A DNA stretch of 64,000 nucleotides from NCBI GenBank assembly GCA_007570785.1, contig ML661900.1, forward strand, positions 2,019,126-2,083,125. Direction: 5' to 3'. Position 1 is the stretch's first letter. The number at the start of each line of letters is the position of its first letter. This document shows, piece by piece, positions 36,190-50,722 of the stretch. The notes beneath the pieces are model-generated. The model searched no databases and was not told the origin of the DNA. It saw only the letters and a program-made list of their open reading frames with translations. This DNA is from Antilocapra americana (taxonomy: Eukaryota; Chordata; Mammalia; Artiodactyla; Antilocapridae). Made by a program: the position numbers and the translations under genes.

Positions 36190-39100
36190 TTCTGAAATGA
36201 TTAGATAAAGCATAATATATGGGCATGGTACTATGTATATTTTTTAATTTCTTTTCTTGAGAATCAGCAGAAAAGGGAATCATAAGCACCCAATGGGGAC
36301 TACAGTGCCTGTTCAAAGCAATGTGATTTCACATGACAAATGCTTTCCTTATCTTAAAGTTTCATGAAATTTTATTACCATTGCATTTTAGCATACCATT
36401 TTGTTGAGTTTGCCTGCTGATAAGGGAATAATAAATTACTTCCATATGATAAGAAAAATGCTTTCCCTTTTAATCATAGCTCTCTTATTTTGAGCTCCAG
36501 TGATGTATATGTGGCATTTCTTTCACCTGTCGTCTGTCTACCATTTCCCCTGTAACCTTTTGTTTCTTTATTTCTGTCTCATTTTGTTCACTTTACTAAT
36601 TTTCATTTTTATGTTTTTTACTGTGGTATCTGCACCTGTTTTCTCTCTGCTTCCTTATAGTGGAACTTCATCTCTGAAATTATTTTAACTCTTTTTTCCC
36701 TTTTTTTTCCCCTGAGTTTACTCAGTTCCTGTTTTGCTGCTTCCCATGGGCTCATGCATCGCTGCTTCATTGTTTTCCTTAATGGATGTGATGCTTTAGG
36801 GCTCAATTAAAGCATACGTACACCTTCAATGGACAAAAACAAAATACACTGTTGAATTTGAGGTCAGACCCCACTTGATGTTCCTGTTGAGACAAAAATA
36901 AAATGAATTAGAAGCTTAAAACACAAGCACATCACCAGTAGATTATGCTGGAAGGTAAAACCTGTACCTGCTGGTACCCCAGTCACCTGCGTATGACAAA
37001 CACAAGCCGAGGCGGCACCCAGAACAAAACGTTTATCAGGCAACTGCCTCTGCCTCTCGAGGCTTCAAGTTGAGATATTGAAGACAGTGATACTGTCCTA
37101 CCAGAAGTACTGTCCTTGGAGCAATACTGCTGGAACATCATTGGAAACTCAGGTCAGCTAAAGGAGAAAAATGAGTATTTCTAGCTGTGTAAATTTCTTG
37201 CAAATCAAATTGGGATTCTGCATGTAAAGAATCAGAGGGAATATTCATTAGATAACTGACTAGGATCTGCCACTGTTGAAGATTTGGCCTGGAAACTTAG
37301 GATACAGACTGTAACTAGACCTCTGGTTATTCTCATAGAGGTGGACTTAATCTTCAAAATGGGATACAAATTAAGAGGAAAAAAAAGGACAAGAAGAAAA
37401 ATGGTTGGGGGAGGGGGCAGGGGGACTCCATGTGCTTTAAGGGCAGGGAAAGGCAAAGGAGCCAGCCGTGGGGACACAGAGTGTTCAGAGTCATAGGGCA
37501 AAGGGGCTGTTAAGATGCCATGCTGGACAGAGGCCTTCTGGTGTCGGCCTGGTGGCCTGGTGGCCTGCTGGTGTTTAGGGAGTGGCCTGAGTGACACATG
37601 AATGAGAATTTCATGTAGTACAGGTGAGTCTATGGGGAACGGAGTAAAGACCCAGCAGGTGGAAACACTGGCAAGTGGGGATAGAGGGATCCGGAGGTGG
37701 GGGGAAGTCCTGTTACTGAGTCATAATGGCCAGGAGAGAGAGATTTCAAGGTGGGGTCAGTGGCCAGGAGCCCTGACACCCAAAACAAGATCAGGTTCAA
37801 GGGAACTGTAGCCCCCAGAAGCTTAGGCTTTGATCAAGACAGGCCTGGATTTGAATCTCAGTTCTGTGACTTGCAAGCTGGATTTCAACCATAAGTGACA
37901 GAGGTTAGACAATTCATAATAAATGAAAACTTGTTATGTTTTCATTCTTAACACTCTGAGCTACCTATGTGCTCAGAAGTGAACAAATGCAGTCTCCTCG
38001 CCTCACTCACCCCTCCTTGGAACTTTCATTTGGTGAATTTTATTATCCCAATTGCTCAGAAACATAACCTGAGGTTTCCCGTAGTGGTATACTGTATTCA
38101 TTTTCACGGAAGTAGCCGGGGAGTGGGGCCAGACGCAAAGCCCGTGCTCTTGACTGGTCTGCTGAACCCTCCTCTAATAAGTGAGCTGGCTTCAGGGCTC
38201 ATAGCCTGTGGCTGCCCCAGTCACCAGTTGTGCATTCCGTCCTGCCTCAGCCCTCTCCATCACTGTGGTGGTGCCACCAGGGTGGGCCTCTGTGCCCTTT
38301 CACCTCATCTTCCCTCCATGTGACATCTGTTGGGACTCTCCCAGACTTAAGAGTGGACAAGATGAAAGGGGATCTTGAAACGTATGCTCTCTGAGCACCA
38401 AACCCTACTCCTAGGCCACCAGGAGCCTGTCCCTCTCCGCTGTATTTTCTGTCTTTAGATACAGTCTGTATGACCCACCAGTGTCAAGCTCATCCCTGGG
38501 GCATCCATCCCTGTCCACGTGTCTATGAGTTACCACTTGTGTTCCTGGTTGTCCTGAGCTGCTGTCTTTGGAACTGTGCAGAGCCGGAAGCAGATCTCAG
38601 ACCCCCTAAACTTCTGAGAACTGTCTGCTGTCCGTCGTGCTTCTTCCCCCTTAGTGGCCTCTTGGACCCTTTCCACATGCATAGACACTGGGGTCCTGAA
38701 TCCCTGAGGAGTTCTGAATTCTTTAAAATCTTAATGTCAAGCACTTGGGGATCATTTGGGAGCTGCGATTTGTGGACAGTGCTACCCCCTCCATCTTTGC
38801 TCTCACCTTGCACTTACTGGATCTCCATTTACTAAGAGGTGTGGCCCAGATTAGAACCAGGATGCTCGCCGGTTAAGGATATGGGCAAGTGTTTGCAAAC
38901 TGAGCAGGAGTCCAGGGCAGTGATGGAAGAATGCAGTGGAGGCAAGAGCAAGTGGGAAAAGTCAGTGAGTGAGAGGTCTCTGGGTAGAGATCAGAGCAGA
39001 CTGGCCTTTACTGATGGCTGCATATGTGTTCCCAGCATCACCCCAACTGATCCTCTGACAGAGGCATGCAGAAGGAACATACCCTCACCCTGGAGCGCTG

Positions 39101-40950
39101 GTCCACAGAGGCTATGCATGATCACTGGGGTGCTGCCTTCGTACTCCAGCCTGGTTGCCTGTGATGGGAATGTAGATTGGGGGCTCTGGAAGGATCTCCT
39201 GTCGGGAATGGGTAGTAACAGACACTCTTTCCCATGGGTAGGAGAAGCACAGTTGGCTGGCTCCTGGGAGCAGGAGCTGGGCTGGGGCACAGCTCTGCCT
39301 GGACCAGGTCTTGTGTACAGGACAGCCCTGCAGGAAGATGCAATTCGGCGGAAAGATAAGATTGGAGGGTTCACATGCAAACACTGTGGGGCAGCAACCC
39401 TCTAAGCCTCACTTTCTGTTTGTGAGGAGCCAGGACAATGCCTGCTCCCCGTGGCGCTGTGGGATGATGAAATCCCCGGCTACGCTCAGTGCTGCACGCG
39501 GGCTGTTTCACTCACAGCCAGTATTCATGGGGCTGGTGCCATTGCTAATAGATGCCCACGTTAACATGTCTGCATTCCACAATAGGACTGCATTCTCGGT
39601 GCCTCTCTTCCACCTCCCCTTCCCTGACCTTTCTCTCCGACACAGTTTCAGCCCTTCCTGGGACGTTTGCCACCCTTGGCCCTGCTTTAGAGCGAGGTAC
39701 CCACCCAGGTCATCACCCCTGCTCAGGAATGATGTCCCTAAAGGCAGAGCCTGTCTTGCCCTCGGTAGACCACACGCTGGAGCATGGGTGCCCATTTGAT
39801 AGGCACAAGCACTTAGCCTTTAAAGTGCACTTGTGATCACGCAGGCAGTGTGTGTACACTGTGATTGTTAGGCGTGTGTAAGAGGGAAAGTGAGTGCTTG
39901 CATTTCTGCTTCAACTGATTTCCGTGACCCAACTACTAAACAGTAACGGGGCTGCCTTCCACAAGGACCCCACCTGTCACCACTTAACAAAAACACCCCC
40001 AGACCTTGCTGAGGTTCAGCTGAATAACCTCGATGATTTCGTTTGCTTTTCTTCCCCACTGAAATAGACAAAGATGCTTCTGTTGTGTCCTTGTTACCTG
40101 ACTGTGAAAGAAAAAAATATGATTAAATTGTAAATGATTGTATGTTAGAATTTAAACATTTTCTGATTGATAGTATCAAGTCTATGGCAGGAAAAGAATT
40201 AGAAAGACCAGAGGAAGATGTTCAGATATTATTTTGAACATTCCAAATCTCGTTCTATTGTCTGTAGCACATAATTAGTCAATATAGTAAATACCTGTAT
40301 TTTGAAGTTAGTTGGGAGAAGGTAAGATTTTATTTGCTTCTTAAAATTAGAGCTAAGCTTTTAATTCTTTACCTTTAAAAAGTACAGGGTTGCCTAAAGG
40401 AATCAGATGCGATGTGTGCCACCTCCTTCCTTCCGTTGGAAGTCCACCAAGTCTCAGAGTCAGGGATCAGAGCTTCCACTCTGAGTCTAGACCCCATCAG
40501 CTTCCCCTCATGCTGTGAACCCCCAGTACCCATCCCCGCCAGGTATGCCGAGGACTGGCACAGCTGTCTTGCCTGGTGTCTCAGGTTCATCACCTGAGCT
40601 CTGAGGTGACCTCCCACCAAAGCTCCCACTCAGCAAGCCACCCCCACCCCAAGCTTCTGCCCTCTCCAAACTAAGCTTCAAGGAAGCACTAAAGTACTGA
40701 GCGAGAGCCCTAAGAAAATGTGGAAATTTTTTGTTTGTTTACTTTTTCTTCCTCTGTGTTTTGCTCCCCTCGGAAAATAAGCTCTGCAACTAGGTTTTCA
40801 GAGGCATGGAAGGTTCTACAGGGTCTGTGAATCTAAAGCCAGGACAGTAGGTACGTCATGTACCTCAGAGGGACCTTAGGCATGGGTATGAAATTCTGCT
40901 TTTAGAGAGTACACATCAGGCCATTTTACTCCTTTGAAAAATGAGAACTA
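36190..40950. other. OTUD7A: Repeat-poor intron upstream of the first exon
   Basis: About 4.8 kb with no transposon that I recognise. Several frames of 90-188 codons are open on both strands (for example 38839-39405 plus, 38991-39380 minus), but none resembles a known protein and they overlap each other, so I treat them as chance in GC-rich sequence. Unrecognised regulatory DNA is possible. Confidence 0.45.
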
Positions 40951-40954
40951 AAAC

Positions 40955-41140
40955 TACAAGGGCGTACTGTAAAGCACAGGCAACTATATTCAATATCTAG
41001 TAATAACCTATAATGGAAAAGAGTCTGAAAAAGAATAGACCTATATATGTGTAGGTAGAAAAAAACGTGTAGGTATAACAGTCTCTTTGCTATATACCTG
41101 AAACATTGTAAGTCAACTATACTTAAGGTTTAAAAAAAAA
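40955..41140 (+). mobile_element. L1 3' end, sense, with A-tail
   Basis: It has the same terminal pattern as 9335-9525: GTACTGTAAAGCACAGGCAA, CAATATCTAGTAATAACC, TCTCTTTGCTATATACCTGA and a terminal A-run at 41132-41141. It ends about 245 bp before the exon acceptor. Confidence 0.72.
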
Positions 41141-41386
41141 AGTTTCTTTTCAGGGTAATGAAAGTGTTCTGGGATTGTATAGTGTGCGTGGTTGCGCAGC
41201 TCGTGAATATACTGAAAACCATGGAGTGAAAAGCCAAAAAAGGAAAAGAATTTTTAAAAAAAAAACAAAAACAAGAACTACTGGTAGGGAGTGCTGACAA
41301 AGACCCTTCTTTGCATGTTTCTTTCCTAACATGTGACCATTATTCATGCATCAGCATTGTAACCTCTTGTCATTTCTCATCTCCAG

Positions 41387-41569
41387 GCAAAAACTGGGAC
41401 CTCACGGCCGCTCTGAGTGACTATGAGCAGCTCCGACAGGTGCACACAGCCAACCTGCCACCTGTGTTCAACGAGGGCAGGTGCCCCAGACAGCCTGAGC
41501 GAGAGCCACCCCCTCCCGGGCACACGGCCGAGCGGCCCTGCCTGCCCAGGCAGGACGACATCGCCCAAG
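41387..41569 (+). CDS. OTUD7A: OTUD7A coding exon (end of UBA-like domain and linker)
   Basis: This is an internal coding exon of OTUD7A (Cezanne-2), an OTU-family deubiquitinase. The frame starts with two bases completing a Gly codon, then reads [19 protein letters not shown], the end of the N-terminal UBA-like domain shared by OTUD7A and OTUD7B. A Pro/Arg/Glu-rich linker follows and ends in RQDDIAQ. The family identification comes from remembered homologues, not a search. The acceptor is a pyrimidine-rich tract ending in CTCCAG at 41381-41386. The donor is CAAG|GTACCG, with GT at 41570-41571, and it is weak at +4 to +6. The exon is 183 bp (61 codons) with one base of a split Glu codon at its end. 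That base joins AG at 49219 to rebuild GAG, confirming the pairing with the next exon. The linker has extra prolines compared with the human protein as I remember it. The open frame runs on both sides of the exon, but those parts are intron. Confidence 0.93.
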
Positions 41570-42059
41570 GTACCGGCTTTGGGGGCCCGCCAGGCACCAG
41601 CTTCCTGGTCCAGCACGGTTTACAAGGGGGCTGGGGCAGGGGTGCTCAGAAGGGTGAGTTCTCTGGGACCCCACATTCCTCCTGGAGTCCTGGTTTTCCC
41701 AGGCTTGACATCTCTCACCCTTGCTACTATTTCCCAAGCGGCCTAGCCTCCAAACCTGTTCGACGCTGATATTCATCATCCACGTGTTTCATGGGATGAA
41801 TGTTTTTTTCAGAATTGAGAAAGTTTCATTGTATCAAAGCTATATAAAGGAAACCTGGGAGTTTTCCTCTCCACATCTCCCAAACCTCCCAGAGACTAAC
41901 CAGTGGCCCCATCCTATTCCATCTCCTTCTGCTCCTTCTTACTTTACTTGTTCAGAATGCAAACACATCCGAGTCAGATGCACATACTGCTCTTGGCAGG
42001 GTGCTGGTTTCCTTGAGCAACAAATCACTATCATATTCTCTTCACATATTACACCATAG

Positions 42060-44560
42060 TATACGATTATTTTTAAACCATGTCTGTTCATGGTGATTCT
42101 GTTTCTTCTTAGATTTTGTTGTTAGTGGTGGTTTTTTGATACTACAGGCACTTCTATAATAAACTTTATACCATAATTTATACATACTAGTGCTTGTATT
42201 TCTATAGGCTGGCATTTTCAAGTTGGATTGGCTATACCAACACATGTGTTTTTTTGTTTAATAACTTCAGGACTTGGTTCCCAAACACATTTCTGTTCAC
42301 CATGTATGAAACTGGGTGTTTCCCTTCATTCTTGCCAGGACTGGGTGTTCTCAGGATGGTTTTACTTCTTTGTTTTTCTACTATGAAGGGTAAATAATAG
42401 TTTCATCTTTTCATTTGCTTGTTAGCCAGTTGGATTTCCTCTTCTGTGATATACTTATTCACGTACTTTGCCTATTTTTCTATTGTTTTGTTTTTATTTT
42501 TCTTAGCAATTTGTATCATTCTTTATAATGAGGACTAAACTACAAATATATTTTGCATATATTTATACACACACACACATATATACATATACATCCCACA
42601 GTATTATTTGCCTTATCACTATCACAGAAAATTCTGCCTTACAAAATGTTTATATTACTATACATTCATGACTAACGGGTGACCTCTCCCTTTCTTAAGA
42701 GATTATCCTGAAATTTGAAGTTACTGACATGTTTTCTTGTATTTGTTTTTTAAATTTTGTTCTTAGGCATTATGAGCAATTTGAAACTTTTATTAATAAT
42801 AGCTAAGAATCTAGTTTTGCTTCTCTGGATTGAGAATGAGATAGTCTAGCATATTTCTTAAATAAAGCATCCCGTTCCTACTGAACTAAAATGCCAACTT
42901 TGCTGTACTTTACCTTAGCAAAAATGTATTTGGCTCTGTTTCTGGACTCTGTGTGACCACCCAACCTGCTATACTTGACTCTTGTAGCTTCATATAGTAT
43001 TACTCTGCAAAGGCTAGTTCCTTTATTGCTGTTCTTTTTCAAAACTTTTTCACTATTTTTGGATATTTATTCTACCATATTAATCTTAAAATTGGAATTC
43101 TGATTGGTAGTGGATTAGATTTTTATTTTATTTCAGGGATAATTAGCATATTGTAATAGTGTTTTTCCATTGAAGAACATTGCATATACCACTCCATTTA
43201 TTCACATTCTGTTAAGAGTTTCAGCACAGAGAAAAGCAATTTATTTTTTGAAGATTTATTTTTTATCCAGTCATGTCATAAATTCTCTTATTAATACTAG
43301 TTGTTCTCCAAGAGTCTCTTGGATTTTCTACATATGCAGTCATAAGATCTGAAATGATTTAATACTCCTCTTAATATTTACACAATGGATTTCTCCTATT
43401 GCCTGAGGTCAACCTCCCCATGCTGTGAGTCATTGTCTGTTTCTGTTAGCTCAACCTGATTATCCAGGCCATATTGGAAACTCTATCTGGGATTATTGTC
43501 CTATGCTTACTTACTCTGTTGTGCAGAAAAATCAAACTTGAGTTAGAAAGTTTAATGTGCATTATCTATTTCTTCTCTTAGCTTTTCTTCTCTTTCCATT
43601 ACATTTTGGGCTGTATTTGTGGGTGCATATGTATTCATAATTGTGAGGTCATCTGGCTCTAATGTGCTTTTTAACAATATATAGAGTGTCTCTATGTCCC
43701 ATATAATTGTTTTTATCTTTAAATCTGTTTTAGTTGATATTAAACCTCTTCCCTGCCTTTCTCTTGGTTCATATTTGCCTGGAATAGCATTTTTTCAACC
43801 TATCTTTATCAAATAGAATTCTTATAAGTAATTTATTATCAAGTATCACTCTATTATTCAATCTAAGAGTCTGTCTTTTAAGCAGTTGTTGTCCTGTCTG
43901 TGCTCCTTTATGTTGCATGTTTTGTTTGCCATGCTTTTTTGTATGTGTTTTTCTCCTTTTCTATCTTTTCTGGCTAAGTAAATTTTTCAACTAGTTTGAA
44001 AGTTATATATACTCCTTATGTTATAGTTACCTCTGTTCTATTAAAACCTGTATTTAGGTTTTCTCTCTATTAATTTTTAAAACTTATCAACAGCTATATT
44101 TTACCCTGTTTTTATCTTCTCCCTTCCTACCTCCATGTGCCCTCAATCATATTTAAGTTCTTTTTAGTGCTTGTTTAGACAACAGTCAACTTCTTTATTT
44201 ACTCACATTTATCTTTTGCTAAAAGAATACTTTTCCAAAGACTTTTCTTGGAAAAGTATTTTGCCTGATCAGTCTCCTAAGGCCATCAATACCTAAAGAT
44301 GTTTACATGATGTACTTAAATTTTTGATTGGTGGAATAAGACTCTGAGTCCAAATGATTTTCCTTTAAAACCATTCCATTCCGTTGTCTTCTTGCATCTC
44401 ACTTTCATGTCTTCTAAGAGATTCCCTTGACTTGCTCTTCTAACATCCTAATTTATTCTTCACATGAACCATTCTGTTAATAAGCATTTCTCATTCCAAA
44501 TTTTCACTTTTTCATTATTTTTATGATTTCATATTGTAATATTCTCTTTGAACATATCTA
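42060..44560 (-). mobile_element. Old L1-like sequence, antisense
   Basis: Degenerate T-rich sequence has antisense L1 landmarks: TTTTCATTTGCTTGTTAGCC with TACTTTGCCTATTTTTCTAT (42.41-42.49 kb), and TTTAAATCTGTTTTAGTTGA (43.72 kb). Boundaries and the number of elements are uncertain. An (AC/AT) run lies at 42566-42595. Confidence 0.45.
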
Positions 44561-45604
44561 CTAGGTTTATTTTAAAACCTTGTCCTCCTGATGTGTTCCA
44601 GCCGAAGTACTTTGTGAACTTTCTATAACCATGTTCTCACTGCTGAGACACAGTGCCTTGCAGTTACCAGCCATCTTAGCTCGTGGTATCAGGGGAAAAG
44701 GGCAAAGGCATGGGCTCTGTTTTGTGTTCCTATGAATGAGAGCGTGGAGGGAAGTGCACTCGAAGTGGCTAGCTCTGCATGCTTTACTCTGGGCTCAAAG
44801 TGTTCTCCACTGGCTCTCTTCGCCACAGTTGGCTTTACTGCTTAGGGAACCTCTCAGCTCCTCTGTTCTAGAAATTACTTTTGCAGGAGCTTCCACTTTC
44901 TGTTGTAACAGTCAGCTCACAGGGAGTATAGGAGAAAAGAAAGAAGGCTTGGGGCCAGCCCACCTGCTCCTGTTGTGGTTGGTGCCCAGTTCCACGAGAT
45001 TTGCCCTGATGTTCCTCCAGTGGCTTTGGCCATGGCAGTGGCTGGCCTGCATTGTGGTGGCGATGGTTCAGGCAGTTACCCTCAAAGGGCTAGCTCCGGG
45101 GAGGAAAAGCACAGCCAGAACACCCGCCCTCAGCCCTCACCCATGGAACCCAGCCCATCCCCACCCATCTGTTCCTGTGGGCCTCCTGGGTGGGTTAGGA
45201 AGAGGGTGTTGAGGTGTGGTCACTCACTTGGCCCTCTCGTTATCCCATTCTTAAATTCTCCTTTGTTCTGCCCTTAGATCTGACCTCTTATAGTCGTTTA
45301 GCTTGGTCTTTCTGTGACTGTGCTCCTTCAACGCCATACCGGACAGCCTCCCAGCATCTTTCATGCAGCGGAAATCCAGAGAGCTGACAACCTGGCAGTT
45401 CCCGCTCTTTCTGAGCAGCAAACAGTCTAACCCATTATCTTATCCTCCCTGGGAAAGGGGCTAGAAGGATCCTTCTCTCTGTATTCAGACAGATTACCAG
45501 AATCAAGGCCTTATGTGGATACTCGCCACTATCTTATTTTTATCAGGGAAAAAAAAAGTCTATCATAACATAATTTCATTAACTGAGCCTTGTAAACAAA
45601 CATA

Positions 45605-45883
45605 TGTATTTTTGTTTATTTATTTAATTTTGGATGTGCTGGGTCTTCAGTGCTGAGTGGGCTTTCTCTAGTTGTGGCGAGCAGGCTTCTCATTGTGGTA
45701 GCTTCTCTTGTTGCAGAGCACAGGCTCTAGGGCATGAGGGCTTCAGTAATTGTGGGCTCACTAGTTACGGCACACAAGCTTAGTTGGCCTGAAGCATGTG
45801 GAATCTTCTCAAACCAGGGATCAAGCCAGCATCTCCTGCATTGCAAGGTGGCTTCTTAACCACTGGACCACCAAGGATGCCCT
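45605..45883 (-). mobile_element. CHR-type tRNA-derived SINE, antisense
   Basis: It reads right to left from the AGGGCATCCTTGGTGGTCCA head (reverse of 45864-45883), through an intact body with GGATCAAGCCAGCATCTCCT, to the GCTGGGTCTTCAGTGCTGAG region. It is a SINE family shared by cetartiodactyls. Confidence 0.75.
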
Positions 45884-46189
45884 AAATTTTTAACAAGTAG
45901 AAATTGTAGTTTCTGAATTAGATTTATGTATGTATTTTAATTGAATTCTTCCTGAAATCACAGTCTCCTAAAATGGAAGAGAAAGCCCCCTATATTCTAA
46001 ATCAACAACAATAACTCATGAACCACATCTGGCCACTGCCTGCTTTTTCAGTAAAGCTTCATTGGAACCCGTTGTTTATTCACTGTCCATGGCTGCTTTC
46101 ATGCTGCAAAGACACAGTTGAGTAGTTGTGACTGAGAATTGTATGGCCCACAAAGCCTAAAATATTTATAGCTGTCCCTTCTAGAAAAG

Positions 46190-46268
46190 TTGGCTTCCCT
46201 GGTGGCTCAGACAGTAGAGTCCACCTGCAGTGCAGGAGACCTGAGTTCGATCCCTGGGTCAGGAAGAT
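46190..46268 (+). mobile_element. Truncated Bov-tA SINE, sense
   Basis: Only the tRNA-like head is present (GGCTTCCCTGGTGGCTCAGA through GATCCCTGGGTCAGGAAGA). The body and tail are missing. Confidence 0.85.
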
Positions 46269-46279
46269 TTTTGTCTACC

Positions 46280-46815
46280 TGCTTTAAAATGTACCCGGGA
46301 CTTGTTTTAATCAGATCTGATGAGACACACAGACAGGATCATGGCTGTCCCAGAAGAAAAGGTTCTTATACTCACAGTTCCCTGGAAACGGGAGGCATGA
46401 CACACCCTGTAGGGTCACACAGTGAAGCACCAGGGTTGGTCAGAAGGCAGAAGGGACAGAGGAAAACAAGGGCAGGGGCCTGTATTGTGTTTCTGTGGGA
46501 AAGACAAGGCAGGGCAGACAGACGTAGCACTGGCTGGTATGAGTGATTTCAGCAGCTCTTGGTGGGCATAGGGGCCATCTCTTGTTGCTTGACACCTGGC
46601 CTGGGATAATTAGGGCAGTGGCATGGCCTGCTGGTGTGAGCCGGATAGAGGCGGTGACCCAGAGTATGGGCTCTGAATTGGTTTGTCCTGGATGAGTCCT
46701 TTGATATCTCTAAGAGCTGGATAATTCTGTAGGGAAATTCTCTCCCCATTCAGAGAGGCCCCCAGATGCCAGAGCCTCCAGAATACAGAAAATAAGAAAA
46801 CAGAGATAATACACA
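46280..46815. repeat. LTR-like dispersed repeat, copy B
   Basis: This is the second copy of the repeat at 27560-28090, in the same orientation, with the shared GGTATGAGTGATTTCAGCAG region and AGAATACAGAAAATAAGAAA end. Divergence between the copies is high, so both are old. Confidence 0.55.
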
Positions 46816-46864
46816 TCCCCTGGCCTAAATCATAGATAGCTTTTTGTTAGTTTGTGTGGGTTTT

Positions 46865-47210
46865 TAAATTTCATTCTTTAATTTATTTTTATTGAAATAT
46901 AGTTGATTTATAATGTGTTAATTTCTGCTATACAGCAAAGTAATTCAGTTATATGTATGTACACATTCTTTTTACATTCTTTTCCTTTGTGGTTCATCAC
47001 GGGATATTGGATATAGTTCCCTCTGTTATACTAAATTATAAGTGCTTGAGCTGGCTTTGTCAATTCTGTATATTCTCTCAGTATATTTTTATAAATCTCT
47101 CTGTATTTCTCTGGGGCATAACTTTGAACATGGTAATTCCTGGTTTATTTATTTTACTTATACTTCCAACAGAAGAATTGATGAATTCATGTTTAAAGAA
47201 TTCCTTTGTG
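46865..47210 (-). mobile_element. L1 3' end, antisense
   Basis: The TTTATTGAAATATAGTTGAT then TACAGCAAAGTAATTCAGTT segments are the reversed L1 3' untranslated region, as at 28625. It is short and 5'-truncated. The right edge is uncertain. Confidence 0.7.
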
Positions 47211-47211
47211 A

Positions 47212-47265
47212 GTGTATGTGCGTGTGAGTGTCTGTGTGTGTGTGTGTGTCTGTGTGATTATGTAT
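47212..47265. repeat. (TG)n-rich microsatellite
   Basis: Interrupted TGTGTG run with TGCGTG and TGTC units. Confidence 0.8.
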
Positions 47266-48994
47266 GTGCATTCATGGAGGTGGTGGTTGGAAGGAGTTAG
47301 AATTCGGAGCATATATTTCTTACTATATGATCTTTAACATAATTCACTTTTAGTTCAAAAGGACTTTTCCCCTCAGATTCCAAATCTTAATATTTGGGGT
47401 GGCTTAATAGCATCAATTCATACCATGAGTCACAGCGTTTCCAAGGTCCTCATCAGTTGGCAATAGGTGCTGATTGATAAGCCAAGAAGATGTATGGATG
47501 ACCTTGCCCAGCACCTTGCCTCTGCTGAGAGCAATGTGGGTTCATGTTACCTTGGGTGGTTCAAGCAAACCATTGGGACTTGAAGGATGGGGAAATTCCT
47601 ATTTTCCCAGATTCCAGAAAGGTAGCTGGTAGCAAGAAATGTGACCTCAGCAAGGTCTGTGAGGGGCAGAGGGGCATGGGGTCTCCTCTGCTCCTGTGCT
47701 GGGAGACCTGTACCCGGCACAGGACAACCAACTGGCCCGTGTGCTCCGTGGCCCCTCTTCCTCATGGCCTGCGTGTTCTCATCTCTCTTCTTGCCCTTCT
47801 TCAAAATACAACATACTTTAATCATCTTGAGTTCATCTCAGAATGAAATTGAAGGTGAATCGGAACTATCCGTTTTGAAATACTCTTTCTCTGAGACTTA
47901 CCATGCAAATATATGAGGCCTCTGAGAATTAAATATAAACTTAAAATTAACTTACACCAGGATCAAAGGCCTCTTGTTTTTCATCTGCTTTAGCAAAAAT
48001 TACTTTAATGGCAGTGCTGTCAACTACTCTTGCATGTGGGGGAATAGAGCTTCCCTTCTTGATGAAGGCATGGACATGGGCTTCCTGCCAACACAGTAGG
48101 GGCAGAAGCACAGCTCAGAGAGGCATCAGCAGAGCACAGAACCTGACCGATGAGCAGGCTAATGTGGGTGAGAATCCATTCAATTTAAGCGGTCACATGT
48201 ACTAATGAGTCTACCACAGGTATCAGAAAATATTCATTGAAATGCCAGTCTGAATTTTGTTTTCTGGGCAAAATTAAAAGAGGACTAGTCAGTCCCTTGC
48301 TAAAAGAATTCTTCATTGTTATAAATATTGATTGTAAAACTGAAAACTTATTCCTAATATCACACATTTAAGAATTCTTTAGCTATTAAGCACAGGGCTT
48401 TAAAAAATAAGTATGTGTTTTAAAATATTACTTCTTGATGGTGGCATTTAAATCAGATGATTGACTTCCTAATAAAGTAACTGTTGTATTTTAGAGAAAC
48501 TCTACAGTGTATTTCTCATCTCTTGTTGGAAATCCTAGGCAAAATAAAAATTTTTAAGATTGCCATGACAACATAAAATCCAGACAGAATAGAGGCATGT
48601 GATGGCTTAGTATTTGTGTCCTGGGAATCTTCCTGCAGGGTGTGTTTAGAAGAGTAACTTTAGTAGAGGTGACTTATCTTAAAGCCACTGTGGAGGAAGC
48701 CCAGTGGATTGCTTCTCACTTTAAAAATGTAAAAGCATGAAAGCAAAGGAAGCCCCCTGTGTAGAATTTCATGCCTGGAGAGCTCTACTGAGCTGAGCTC
48801 CATGTAACTTAAGACCCAGGAAGCAAGGCTGCTGATCTTTACAGACTCTGAGGAGTATTTGTGTGTGGACTTGCCCTTTGCCTCCTTCTAAGAGATTTCA
48901 TGACTAAGGGCCGTGTGCCAGGCGATGGTGACGTTAACCCAACGTTAAGGAGGCCTGCTGAGAACACTGGGAGGGTGGCAAGGCTGGGGAGGGG

Positions 48995-50500
<1,506 letters not shown>

Positions 50501-50722
50501 ATTAGCCACGGTAGCTCAGAGGGTAAACAGTATGCCCAGTGCGGGAGACCTGAGTTCAATCCCTGAGTGGGGAAGGCCCTCTGGAAGAGGAAATGGCAAC
50601 CCGCTCCAGTATTCTTGCCTGGAGAAGTCCATGGACAGAGGAGCCTAGAAGGCTCCAGTCCGTGTAAGACTGTGGTCCATAGTGTCGCAAAGAGTCGGAC
50701 ACAACTGAACAACTGACACTAA
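50501..50722 (+). mobile_element. Bov-tA SINE, sense
   Basis: It has a diverged head (AGCCACGGTAGCTCAGAGGG), a body with GAGGAAATGGCAACCCGCTC, and a tail GAGTCGGACACAACTGAACA. Confidence 0.9.

Larger units (their letters stand above)
1..41386 (+). other. OTUD7A: OTUD7A upstream intron (partial)
   Basis: By inference, everything before the first exon is one or more introns of OTUD7A. No other splice-bounded coding exon was recognised in these 41 kb. The long remaining open frames either overlap transposons or show no recognisable protein. The upstream exon that must end in a single G (phase 1) lies outside the window. An untranslated or alternative first exon inside this stretch cannot be excluded by eye. 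Confidence 0.75.

Noticed and set aside
38839..39405. 188-codon plus-strand open frame, and overlapping frames on both strands to 39799
   Set aside because: No recognisable protein family, overlapping frames on the opposite strand of similar length, and GC-rich composition explain it by chance.
44736..45212. 158-codon plus-strand frame between old L1 and CHR SINE
   Set aside because: No recognisable domain and no supporting splice signals; intronic chance frame.
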